NCBI GenBank assembly: GCA_002434595.1
Contig: DJKK01000231.1
Coordinates: 1 to 11,182 of the forward strand
Reading direction: 5' to 3'
Origin: Alphaproteobacteria bacterium UBA6544
GTDB lineage: Bacteria > Pseudomonadota > Alphaproteobacteria > UBA8366
Length of the DNA: 11,182 nt
The notes under the pieces: model-generated
Told to the model about the DNA's origin: nothing
Database searches by the model: none
The model's input: the letters and a program-made list of their open reading frames with translations, nothing else
Part shown: positions 1-6,418 of the stretch, piece by piece
How positions within the stretch are numbered: position 1 is the stretch's first letter
Layout of the letters: each line of letters opens with the position of its first letter
Position numbers and translations under genes: made by a program

Positions 1-835
1 ATCCGACATTGATGTATTGCGACAGGATCGAATGATAGAGATACGGAGAATCTCTAAGCATGGCGTCTTGATACTTACCGAAATGTGGTAGCGCATACTC
101 GATGAAATGGTCGAGGGCCGCAGCCGCTTGCGAAGCCGTCACTGCAAAACCGAATGTCTCGAGTGTTCCGAAATTTCTAGTGAAATGCCGCTGCACAAGC
201 GCCATGACGTTATTGGTAACGGAATCGGGTGTGAATTTTATCGGTGCTGGTAGGCAACTTCCGTTAGTGAGTGATTTTCGATTCTCCGAGTCAAAATTCC
301 ATTGCCCGCCGACCGGTGCGTCACCATTCATCAATAGCCCGGTCTTCTGACGCATCCGACGATAGAAGTACTCCATACGAAGTTGCTTGCGGCCTTTTGC
401 CCAAGCATCGAATTCCTCGTGCGAACAGAGAAATCGGTCGTCCTCAATCATCTCGTATGCGATGCCATCATGATTGAAGCGCTCGATAAGTACTTGCCGT
501 AAATGCCACTTTCCAGGTTCGGTCAGGATGACCCGATTGGCCGCAACGGTTTGAATGGCATAGTGGATTTCTTGGGCAAGGTCGCCGCTGTTCGCTGGAT
601 CGTCGATTTCGAGATATCGCACATTCCACCCTAGCGACCTCAATTCCGCCGCAAAGTGGCGCATCGCCGTAAAGATATAGGCGAGCTTCCGCTTGTGATA
701 GGGAACATAGTTGGCTTCTGCATTCGCCTCTACCATTAGTACGCAATCGCGTCCGCGGGCCCCTGCCTTCAAACCTGCGATATCGTGCGACAGTTGATCG
801 CCTAAGATTGGAATGAGGGCGCGGTCAGTAATCAT
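1..835 (-). CDS. phrB: FeS-BCP (6-4)-type DNA photolyase, N-terminal 278 residues (runs off the window)
   Basis: Light-driven DNA repair flavoprotein of the cryptochrome/photolyase family, iron-sulfur bacterial branch (PhrB of Agrobacterium; COG3046-like). The start ATG is at 835-833 and the frame is open to the left edge, so only the N-terminal 278 of about 500 residues are present. Seen: LGDQLS at 11-16, a Rossmann-like antenna domain over residues 5-135, RMEYFYRRMR at 153-162, GGQWNFDSENR at 176-186 and FGKYQDAML at 252-260, all typical of this branch. The C-terminal FAD pocket and the four Fe-S cysteines would lie outside the window. The ATG overlaps the TGA of the upstream DUF3429 gene (ATGA), so translation is probably coupled. 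The family call is firm; lesion specificity ((6-4) versus CPD) cannot be read here. Confidence 0.93.
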   Translation of the reverse strand, partial: MITDRALIPILGDQLSHDIAGLKAGARGRDCVLMVEANAEANYVPYHKRKLAYIFTAMRHFAAELRSLGWNVRYLEIDDPANSGDLAQEIHYAIQTVAANRVILTEPGKWHLRQVLIERFNHDGIAYEMIEDDRFLCSHEEFDAWAKGRKQLRMEYFYRRMRQKTGLLMNGDAPVGGQWNFDSENRKSLTNGSCLPAPIKFTPDSVTNNVMALVQRHFTRNFGTLETFGFAVTASQAAAALDHFIEYALPHFGKYQDAMLRDSPYLYHSILSQYINVG

Positions 836-1323
836 GCGAAGAAGACCGATGCTAAAAGAAGCATAATGACTGAACAGGTAAGATGTATTCGACCACTAAG
901 ATACCAAGTTGGGAAAAGGCCGAGCTTCACGCCTCGTAGTTCGAAATACAAAAACAATAGGAATGCAGCTTTAAGTATCGGCAGTCCTAGTTCTGGCCCG
1001 GATAAAACTGCGCATCCTAAAAGAGCGGATGTAAAACGGATATTCAAAAGGCGAGAATGTTTTAATTTTCCTGCGGCATCATCAACCGCTAAAACGCGGA
1101 CCCATAAAATACAGTCAAGAAAAGACAAAATAATGGCGGCGTGTATCAAGGGAAAGAACTTACCTTGCATCGCCACTTCAGGCGGCATGAAATTCGGTAT
1201 TGCTGATGCGATCGCAAATGGCAAAAAGCCCAATATGCCCAGCCAAAGAATGTTCTTGGGGAAACCGGCGGATGAAATATCGATATATTTGAGGCTCATT
1301 CGCACAGGTTGAATAATTTGCAA
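832..1323 (-). CDS. DUF3429 family integral membrane protein
   Basis: 163 residues from a TTG start, or 155 from the ATG at 1299 (residue 9); neither has a good ribosome binding site, so the start is open. Seen: a first hydrophobic segment with GILGFLPFAIASAIPNF (residues 29-45), then HAAIILSFLDCILWVRVL (61-78), which matches the DUF3429 signature G-L-G-L-I-P-F followed by ILSFLGGIRWG, then further helices to give about five in all. Function of the family is unknown; members are frequent neighbours of photolyase genes in proteobacteria. The stop TGA overlaps the photolyase ATG by four bases, implying a two-gene translational unit. The protein presumably sits in the inner membrane. The Gly-Gly of the usual ILSFLGG motif is Asp-Cys here, so the protein is divergent. 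Confidence 0.75.
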   Translation of the reverse strand: MQIIQPVRMSLKYIDISSAGFPKNILWLGILGFLPFAIASAIPNFMPPEVAMQGKFFPLIHAAIILSFLDCILWVRVLAVDDAAGKLKHSRLLNIRFTSALLGCAVLSGPELGLPILKAAFLLFLYFELRGVKLGLFPTWYLSGRIHLTCSVIMLLLASVFFA

Positions 1324-1331
1324 GGCAATTT

Positions 1332-1490
1332 TTATCTTCTTACTATTGTTTTTACGTGGGTCTCCCAGTTTGGATCATAGGGTCGCGTCTTCACAAAACG
1401 TTCCAAAAAAGGGATAAAAATATGAGAGATCGTGTAGGCCTTACTTATATTAAATTTGGGCCTCTATTCAGAATCTAATTCAATATCCAT
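1332..1490 (-). pseudogene. Small ORF interrupted by one in-frame amber codon
   Basis: Reading from ATG at 1490, the frame encodes MDIELDSE, an in-frame TAG (1466-1464), then 43 more residues to TAA at 1334-1332. The second part contains ISHIFIPFLERFVKTRPYD and PNWETHVKTIVRR, which has the composition of real protein (aromatic and charged residues, no low complexity). It ends 8 bases before the TTG of the DUF3429 gene, in the same direction, so it may once have been the first gene of that operon or the 3' end of a longer one. I do not recognise the family. No ribosome binding site is visible before the ATG. A nonsense mutation is the simplest reading; chance open frame is the alternative. Confidence 0.4.
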
Positions 1491-1839
1491 TTATGGCCGC
1501 ATGCAGATTTTAAATCGGATGTGAATAGTCTGCTTGGGAAAAATTTCTGCTTTGTTTCGTATAATTAATCCATCTTAAAAATGCGCGTGACGCAAAGTCC
1601 AACTGATTTGTAGCACCTGACCGGCTCGAGTTTTTAGTTTCAAGTGCTGGTCCGATTTCTTTTAGACCGACAGCGAAATGGTTCGTCAGTTAGTTAGGCG
1701 AAGTCATACCTATAAAGTTAACTCAGAACTAAACTCAGTATTGTCAGATTTCTCGACCTAACGCGGCTATGGGCGACACGTAGATTGAACCGATCACTTC
1801 TACGGCGCGTAAATAGTCAAAACCTATTGGAGGTGTGCT
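1491..1839. other. Divergent intergenic region between the two photolyase operons
   Basis: About 350 bases with no convincing coding potential, rich in A and T. It must hold the promoter of the plus-strand operon starting at 1840 and probably that of the minus-strand DUF3429-photolyase operon. A TATAAT hexamer sits at 1560-1565 but I could not pair it with a good -35 box at normal spacing. Two copies of AACTCAG occur 12 bases apart (1720-1738). No recognisable LitR/CarH, LexA or ECF-sigma site could be assigned with confidence. Confidence 0.5.
1720..1738. repeat. Direct repeat AACTCAG x2, 12-bp period
   Basis: AACTCAG occurs at 1720-1726 and again at 1732-1738, separated by AACTA. A period close to one helical turn, about 100 bases upstream of the GTG start at 1840, would suit a tandem-site regulator, but two 7-mers in an AT-rich region can also be chance. 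Confidence 0.35.
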
Positions 1840-2148
1840 GTGGTACGCGATGCTTACGACGTTGTTATGAACCCGGAAATAAACCCGTTGCGCGGTCTGC
1901 CAAAAATCGTTCGCTTTCAGCTCATGTCGACGTTAGCGCTCATGTGGTCGATTGTTTTTTCCGTTTGGTCAGGAATGATCACCTTGGTTGGGCCCTCTAT
2001 GGCAGCTCACGTCGTACTGTTGATTGGCATGTTTTTTACGGCGGATGTCTTTCGTCGTGCGTCTCGTAAGAAGCGCGTGGATCATCGCGCACATTATCGT
2101 GACCCAAGCGATGGTTGCGCACGTTACGATGACTTGTGGGGTGCTTAG
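1840..2148 (+). CDS. Small two-helix membrane protein, first gene of the coq7-photolyase operon
   Basis: 102 residues from a GTG start that is well supported: GGAGG at 1829-1833 lies 6 bases upstream. Seen: a short cytosolic N-terminus with NPEINPLRGLPK (11-22), a hydrophobic segment at about 27-50, a second at about 54-70, then a basic stretch (FRRASRKKR) and a polar tail ending YRDPSDGCARYDDLWGA. Positive-inside reasoning places both ends in the cytoplasm. I do not recognise a named domain. It precedes a COQ7-type hydroxylase by 74 bases on the same strand, so the two are probably co-transcribed. Clean start, helices and structured tail argue for a real gene. Confidence 0.75.
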   Translation: MVRDAYDVVMNPEINPLRGLPKIVRFQLMSTLALMWSIVFSVWSGMITLVGPSMAAHVVLLIGMFFTADVFRRASRKKRVDHRAHYRDPSDGCARYDDLWGA

Positions 2149-2222
2149 GCGTCTCACTTAAGTGGACGGCGGACACACTTTAAACATATCAACTATGCGC
2201 AGTCGGAGCTAGATGCCGCCCG

Positions 2223-2798
2223 ATGCAAATATTGCCCGGAGTGCACGGTTCGGCCCAAATGATAGGCGACACTGGAAACAGCGACACTAAACATTGGTTG
2301 GACGCTGAACTGCGATCTGATCATGCTGGAGAAACAGGCGCTGTAGCCATATATAGCGGCATTCTCGCAGCGACGAGCGATCCTGAACTGATTTCGTTTG
2401 CTCTCGATCATCGAGAAACGGAGATGCGTCATCTCGCTTTAGTCGAGGAATGGGTCCCAGTTGCCGGTAGGAGCCGCCTTTTGTTCGCATGGAGAATGGC
2501 GGGGTTCGCTACCGGATATCTGCCGGATTTTTTCGGCCAAAACGCAGTGTACGCAACCATTGATGCGGTCGAGACGTTTGTAGAACAGCATTACTCGGCC
2601 CAGATAGACCGGCTGGCAACCCACGAGGATCAAGCCGGCCTGAAGTCTCTTCTCGTTCGGTGCCGGGACGACGAGATCAAGCATCGTAACCAAGCTCGTG
2701 GACGCGCAGCTGAACCTGTTGGATTTTTCTTAAACGCTTGGTGTCAGTTGGTCAGCATAGGCTCTGCAGGAGCGGTCGCCTTAGCGCGCAGATTTTAA
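2223..2798 (+). CDS. coq7: COQ7-type diiron 5-demethoxyubiquinone hydroxylase
   Basis: Ferritin-like, membrane-associated carboxylate-bridged diiron enzyme that hydroxylates C6 of the demethoxyubiquinone ring, the step before the last O-methylation of ubiquinone. All six expected iron ligands are visible: E37 in DHAGETGAV, E67 and H70 in ETEMRH, E117 in VETFVEQHY, E151 and H154 in DDEIKHR, giving the E...ExxH...E...ExxH pattern. Length 191 (or 179 from the second ATG at 2259) suits bacterial COQ7. The start is uncertain: neither ATG has a strong ribosome binding site, while an out-of-frame ATG at 2212 has GGAG in front, which could mean an N-terminal frameshift or a short leader. The stop TAA abuts the ATG of the photolyase-like gene. 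Confidence 0.92.
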   Translation: MQILPGVHGSAQMIGDTGNSDTKHWLDAELRSDHAGETGAVAIYSGILAATSDPELISFALDHRETEMRHLALVEEWVPVAGRSRLLFAWRMAGFATGYLPDFFGQNAVYATIDAVETFVEQHYSAQIDRLATHEDQAGLKSLLVRCRDDEIKHRNQARGRAAEPVGFFLNAWCQLVSIGSAGAVALARRF

Positions 2799-4046
2799 AT
2801 GAAAAATTCCAAAATATCGTCCATTTGGTTGCCCACCCGCGATGAAGGGCTTCGCCGACTGGAGACGTTCCTGCCATATGCTGGACGGGAATATGCACGG
2901 CTTAGAAACTTCGATGACGGGCCCGGTCGTCATGCTCACGTATCAACACTTTCGCCGTGGATACGACATAGATTACTGCCCGAGTCCGAGGTCGTTAGCG
3001 CCGTTCTGAAACGACATAGATTCCAAGCCGCCGAAAAGTTCATCCAAGAAGTATTTTGGCGCACGTACTGGAAGGGATGGCTAGAACTTCGTCCTGGTGT
3101 CTGGCAACGCTATCAATCAGATCTCGAACAAATAATGGATCGTTTGGAGCGCGACGATGATTTTCAAGATCGTTTGTCGCGTGCGATTTCAGGCGGAACC
3201 GGTATCTCGTGCTTTGATGAATGGGCAAATGAGCTGACTGGTACCGGCTATCTCCACAATCATAGCCGGATGTGGTTTGCCAGTATCTGGATCTTCTGGC
3301 TTGGACTGCCTTGGCAGTTGGGTGCAGATTTTTTCTTGCGCCACTTGCTCGACGGTGACCCTGCCAGCAATACCCTTTCCTGGCGCTGGGTCGCTGGATT
3401 GCAGACTAGGGGAAAAGCGTATCTTGCCCGACCCGACAATATCTCGAGGTTCACGCGCGGTCGGTTCCGTCCAAACGACGTGGCATTGGTGAAGGCCCCA
3501 CCTATCTCTGGTCCACCCGATCCGACCCCAAGACAGATCGATGCGCGGACAGATTGGAACAGAACACGTCGAACTGCACTATTGCTTACTGAAGACGATT
3601 TATCCCCCGGGTTCCTTGGATTACCTGTTAATGGTTTCGAGGGTTTTGCAACCTTGAATTCATTGCATGGGCAATCGCCGCTTGGTGTTTCGAATATGGT
3701 TGCCGCCTTCGTCAATGGCGCCTTCAGCGATACGTGGGGGCGCATACGCAGTGTTGCAGGTCGGCCGATCGGGCATGATCTGCAAACATCATCGGTTGAT
3801 AATTTGGTTGATTGGGCACGAAGGACACAAATCGAACAATTGGTTACACCTTATTCCCCGGTGGGACCCGCTCAGGGCGCCTTAGATATTCTGGAGCGCA
3901 AACTTGCGCCGCTCGGAATCGATTTGGTACGCGTTCTTCGGCCTTCCGATGCCATGGCTTGGCCAAGGGCCACACATGGGTTTTTCCGTTTTCGGCAACA
4001 AATTCCGTCGCTGATCAAGCAACATAATAAAGATATTGGCCGGTGA
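2799..4046 (+). CDS. Photolyase/cryptochrome-like flavoprotein with N-terminal FAD domain and no N-terminal antenna domain
   Basis: 415 residues. The photolyase FAD-binding helical domain begins almost at the N-terminus: STLSPWIRHRLL (49-60), FIQEVFWRTYWKGWLE (81-96), TGYLHNHSRMWFASIW (149-164) and LDGDPASNTLSWRWVAG (184-200), the FAD/substrate core. The usual N-terminal alpha/beta antenna domain (about 130-200 residues) is absent, as in the antenna-less 'short photolyase-like' proteins. Residues about 255-400 are not part of the FAD domain and look alpha/beta: a strand TALLLTEDDL, then LVDWARRTQIEQLVTPYSPV and LERKLAPLGIDLVRVL, reminiscent of the second half of a photolyase antenna domain, but C-terminal. 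The ATG directly follows the coq7 stop, so coupling is likely. A flavin-binding photolyase fold is firm; repair versus sensing is not decidable. Confidence 0.9.
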   Translation: MKNSKISSIWLPTRDEGLRRLETFLPYAGREYARLRNFDDGPGRHAHVSTLSPWIRHRLLPESEVVSAVLKRHRFQAAEKFIQEVFWRTYWKGWLELRPGVWQRYQSDLEQIMDRLERDDDFQDRLSRAISGGTGISCFDEWANELTGTGYLHNHSRMWFASIWIFWLGLPWQLGADFFLRHLLDGDPASNTLSWRWVAGLQTRGKAYLARPDNISRFTRGRFRPNDVALVKAPPISGPPDPTPRQIDARTDWNRTRRTALLLTEDDLSPGFLGLPVNGFEGFATLNSLHGQSPLGVSNMVAAFVNGAFSDTWGRIRSVAGRPIGHDLQTSSVDNLVDWARRTQIEQLVTPYSPVGPAQGALDILERKLAPLGIDLVRVLRPSDAMAWPRATHGFFRFRQQIPSLIKQHNKDIGR

Positions 4047-4073
4047 ACTGGCCACTACCCCAATTCGGTTTGC

Positions 4074-4411
4074 TCAGGCATGAACCCGTTTGGGGAGCTT
4101 GGCGGGCGCCTCTGCTATTGCATTTAGCGCGATTGAAATAATCTGCGACGCGAGGCGGTCCATCGTAGCACTATCAGCATGTACCATAGCGGTGCGAACC
4201 ACAGGCGTCATTGAAATAGCTTGCAGGACTTCGCCATTACTCGTGTCGGCTAATAGCGCTAAATTCCGATCGATCGTGGTCAAGAGCCTGCTAATCCGTT
4301 GGCTTACCCGAACCGGGTCACCGTTTCTTCGTGTAGCGGGAATTCAATATCGAAGGTATTACCGATGCCGGTTTCGACGCGATAGGGTATTATTTTAATA
4401 GAGTGCCCCAA
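4074..4411 (-). pseudogene. Small gene split by a frameshift, unknown family
   Basis: Two overlapping frames in the same direction seem to be halves of one protein. The first, from TTG at 4411, reads through IPYRVETGIGNTFDIEFP and ends at TAA 4306-4304. The second, open from 4343 to the TGA at 4074, reads DPVRVSQRISRLLTTIDRNL, then ALLADTSNGEVLQAISMT and a helical end with VHADSATMDRLASQIISIAL. Neither has a good start of its own; joined, they give about 100 residues. It lies 7 bases downstream of the DUF4149 gene and 27 bases from the convergent photolyase-like gene. The family is not recognised. Alternatives are a genuine 69-residue protein from TTG at 4283, or a sequencing error. Confidence 0.45.
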
Positions 4412-4418
4412 ACTTTGG

Positions 4419-4847
4419 CTAAGTTAGCGATCGGACCAATATGCAAAATACGGTGATAATCTGGACCGCATTGATGAGGACAGAAAAGCGATGCAGCCAA
4501 TTGAAAGACACTTCAGCAGAAGCGTTTCCCTGTACCAACGCGTCACGCCGTCGATTGATCCGCGGCATCAAGACTTCGCGGGAAATATAGGCTCCAATAA
4601 GGACAAAGCCCATAATCGCCGCATCGATCGGAAGCGTCGCGGCAAACGAGAGCGTTGCAATCAGCGATAGGACGGCGACAACGACATAGTACCAGGGAAA
4701 GATGCGACGTATAAATCGGCCGGCGGTTGGAGCGTCCAATTCGATAAATACTAGGGGCGCAATTACACATGAGAAAAAAGCCATTGAACCAAATAACGTT
4801 GCTACCGATATGGCACCCGTGACGCTGAGTATGTTAGGTATGTCCAT
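4419..4847 (-). CDS. DUF4149 (TMEM205-like) four-helix membrane protein
   Basis: 142 residues. Seen: helix 1 at about 8-32 with GSMAFFSCVIAPLVF, then AGRFIRRIFPWYYVVVAVLS (42-61), which is the DUF4149 pattern of G-x-M-F-F ... A-P-x-V-F ... R-x-I-F-P-x-Y-Y; a third helix near 74-90, a basic loop MPRINRRRDA, and a last segment with NWLHRFSVLINAVQIITVF (115-133) carrying the conserved LHR-SVLIN motif. Inner-membrane location; biochemical role unknown. The ATG at 4847 has GGAAG a few bases upstream. It follows the DUF427 gene by 32 bases on the same strand, so the two are likely one transcript. Confidence 0.8.
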   Translation of the reverse strand: MDIPNILSVTGAISVATLFGSMAFFSCVIAPLVFIELDAPTAGRFIRRIFPWYYVVVAVLSLIATLSFAATLPIDAAIMGFVLIGAYISREVLMPRINRRRDALVQGNASAEVSFNWLHRFSVLINAVQIITVFCILVRSLT

Positions 4848-4879
4848 ACGCTTCCAATCCCTTCAATCATCGAGGTAGT

Positions 4880-5380
4880 CTACCTGCCTCTTAGGCCTGC
4901 TATACCTTTGAACGGGCCAGCGATACGAGGCGTGATCCAACCGCCGTAGACGTCGTCGTCCTGGGAGCGGGCGCGGTCCGAACCGACCCAACAGGCATCG
5001 ACACGAGAAGGGTAAAAAGCGTAGCACCCCTTTATCACCCGGTAAGTCTCAGTCGGGTTCGAGCAACTCCAGGCGGCACGTTCAGAGCGAATGCCGAACA
5101 CGTCAATCGTCCAGGAACGTACCAGTCCTAAGTACTCGCAGACTTTGTCACCATAGACTGGGATCAGAAAATCAACGTCCACATCTTCGACTGGAAAGTA
5201 GTAGACGGGCGGGTGACCCATCTCTAAAAGCCGAAATCCCTGTGATGTTTCGGCGACTGTCCGTTCGTCGAAGACGACCCTTAGGTTTTCACTAACGGAT
5301 TCGATCCGTGGTGGGTGTGGAAAGTCCCAAACAGATTCCTGTCCCGGGCCCGGTTCAGATCGCAGTGGTATGGCATTCAT
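4880..5380 (-). CDS. DUF427 domain protein
   Basis: 166 residues from the ATG at 5380. A TTG at 5392 is also in frame, but family members begin close to the GPGQESVWDFPHPPRIE block seen at residues 10-26. Further family hallmarks: RVVFDERTVAET, GHPPVYYFPVEDV (near 54-66), and the strongly conserved C-terminus YPSRVDACWVGSDR ... YGGWITPRIAGPFKGIAG. DUF427 is a small beta-rich fold of unknown biochemical role, common in actinobacteria and proteobacteria. The gene appears full length. Its start lies inside the 3' end of the truncated ubiG frame (26-base overlap), a result of a deletion rather than of ordinary operon packing. Confidence 0.88.
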   Translation of the reverse strand: MNAIPLRSEPGPGQESVWDFPHPPRIESVSENLRVVFDERTVAETSQGFRLLEMGHPPVYYFPVEDVDVDFLIPVYGDKVCEYLGLVRSWTIDVFGIRSERAAWSCSNPTETYRVIKGCYAFYPSRVDACWVGSDRARSQDDDVYGGWITPRIAGPFKGIAGLRGR

Positions 5381-5831
5381 CGTATGTCTCAATCGTTTGC
5401 GTGTTCAGAACTACGTCGAAGCGTTCACCTGTCTCAACAAGTTGTTTGGCCAAACAGTACCGATAGTTGACTGAGACACTGGATTGAGCAGCGTGCCAGC
5501 GAGCGACTTCGATGTTGCGAACTGCAGCATCTATACCGAGTACACGAGCACCCTTCACCGCGAGTGGCTCACAGAGCAACCCGGCCCCGCAACCAACATC
5601 GAGGATGCTCAACCGAGAAAGGTTATTGGCACGGTTTAGTGGGCGCCCGGAATGATGTGCCAATCGCGATGTGATGTAATCGCGGCGGACAGGATTGAAC
5701 CTGTGAGTTGGGCGGGACTTCCTTTTCGGATCCCACCACTCTTTGGCAAGTCTGTTGAAGCGAGTAACTTCGTCCTGATCGACCGTCTCTGCGGACGCCC
5801 ATACTTCAACAAGTTTATCTTTCGCCAACAT
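5355..5831 (-). pseudogene. ubiG: ubiG, 3'-truncated: ubiquinone O-methyltransferase remnant
   Basis: UbiG is the SAM-dependent O-methyltransferase that acts twice in ubiquinone synthesis. The frame starts at ATG 5831, chosen because GAGGA lies about 9 bases upstream and MLAKDKLVEVWASAETVDQD is preceded by non-conserved residues. Seen: FNRLAKEWWDP (25-35), HRFNPVRRDYI (43-53), SAM motif I ILDVGCGAGLLCEP (76-89) and the acidic residue in GIDAAVRNIEVARWHA (99-114). Homology continues to RFDVVLNTQTIE (137-148), where family members read FDVVLNTEVIEHV; then it breaks off into the sequence upstream of DUF427 and stops at 158 residues instead of about 245. The missing third includes substrate-binding and membrane-binding parts, so the product is very unlikely to be active. 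Confidence 0.85.
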
Positions 5832-6107
5832 GCGTATTTTTCCTCGGGTCGACGATGTGTGGCTCACCGACAACGAGTACAAAATTACGGGCTAGCTCAT
5901 GCCCAATCCAGATTGTCGCGAGCAGTTTATCCCAATGGACAGAGAAAAGTTTCAGGCAAGCTTTCATTAAAGCGCTTTCAGCCAAGAAGGGTCTAATTTG
6001 TGTCGCTCCTTATTATTTTTTACGGCTACGGACAAACGCTGGATCATTTGCGGCGAGTAGCTGCGAAGGGCAAAGAACGAGTCTCAGAAGTCATGCGGTG
6101 GTTCCGC

Positions 6108-6296
6108 TTACGATCTCATGGTGATACCGATTTGGACGCTCACAAACGCCGAGCCGAGCACAACGGTCAGAACAATGGCGGCGATCCAGCCATGTTCGGT
6201 TATTGCCATTAACGATCCAAGTTGGATGAAATAGGTCAAAAATCTTTCCAGCATGACTGCAAATGCTAAGCAGAAGCCGAACACCGCCAGCCTCAC
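6108..6296 (-). CDS. Possible small two-helix membrane protein
   Basis: 62 residues from GTG at 6296, or 48 from the ATG at residue 15. Two hydrophobic segments are visible: LAVFGFCLAFAVMLERFL (3-20) and WIAAIVLTVVLGSAFVSVQI (about 37-56). The frame is also open upstream to about 6430 without an ATG. No good ribosome binding site precedes the GTG. Its last four start bases GTGA are shared with the stop of a 14-codon upstream frame. The product is not recognised. It could instead be the 3' remnant of a longer membrane protein, which fits the decay seen nearby. Confidence 0.35.
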   Translation of the reverse strand: MRLAVFGFCLAFAVMLERFLTYFIQLGSLMAITEHGWIAAIVLTVVLGSAFVSVQIGITMRS

Positions 6297-6337
6297 CAGG
6301 AAAGTGATGCAACCGAATCGAGTTTTGCTTCTCGCAT
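6293..6337 (-). other. Possible 14-residue leader ORF
   Basis: ATG at 6337 with GAGGG 3 bases upstream encodes MREAKLDSVASLSW, ending in a TGA that overlaps the GTG of the 62-residue ORF. This could be a coupling leader or simply the true N-terminus cut off by a frameshift. The close spacing of GAGGG to ATG makes efficient initiation doubtful. Confidence 0.25.
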
Positions 6338-6418
6338 ATGCCCTCGTTTGATCCAGCGTCTTTGCCTGATTAAATCGAAGACAGTCGGGGCGATGGCCAA
6401 TCTCGAAATACGGATTCG

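Noticed and set aside
866..1312. 148-residue plus-strand frame
   Set aside because: It is the complement of the DUF3429 gene, is full of basic and polar residues without domain features, and has no ribosome binding site.
1560..1565. TATAAT as a -10 box
   Set aside because: No acceptable -35 hexamer at 16-18 bases upstream (the best, TTGGGA, is 20 bases away) and the sequence is AT-rich.
3260..3745. 161-residue minus-strand frame
   Set aside because: Shadow of the photolyase-like gene, whose FAD motifs are unmistakable on the other strand.
4037..4054. Hairpin TGGCC-N8-GGCCA at the end of the photolyase-like gene
   Set aside because: Only five pairs and no T tract; not a convincing terminator.
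6000..6212. 70-residue plus-strand frame with a basic helical stretch
   Set aside because: No ribosome binding site, overlaps the hydrophobic minus-strand ORF, and the second half is low complexity (NGQNNGGD).
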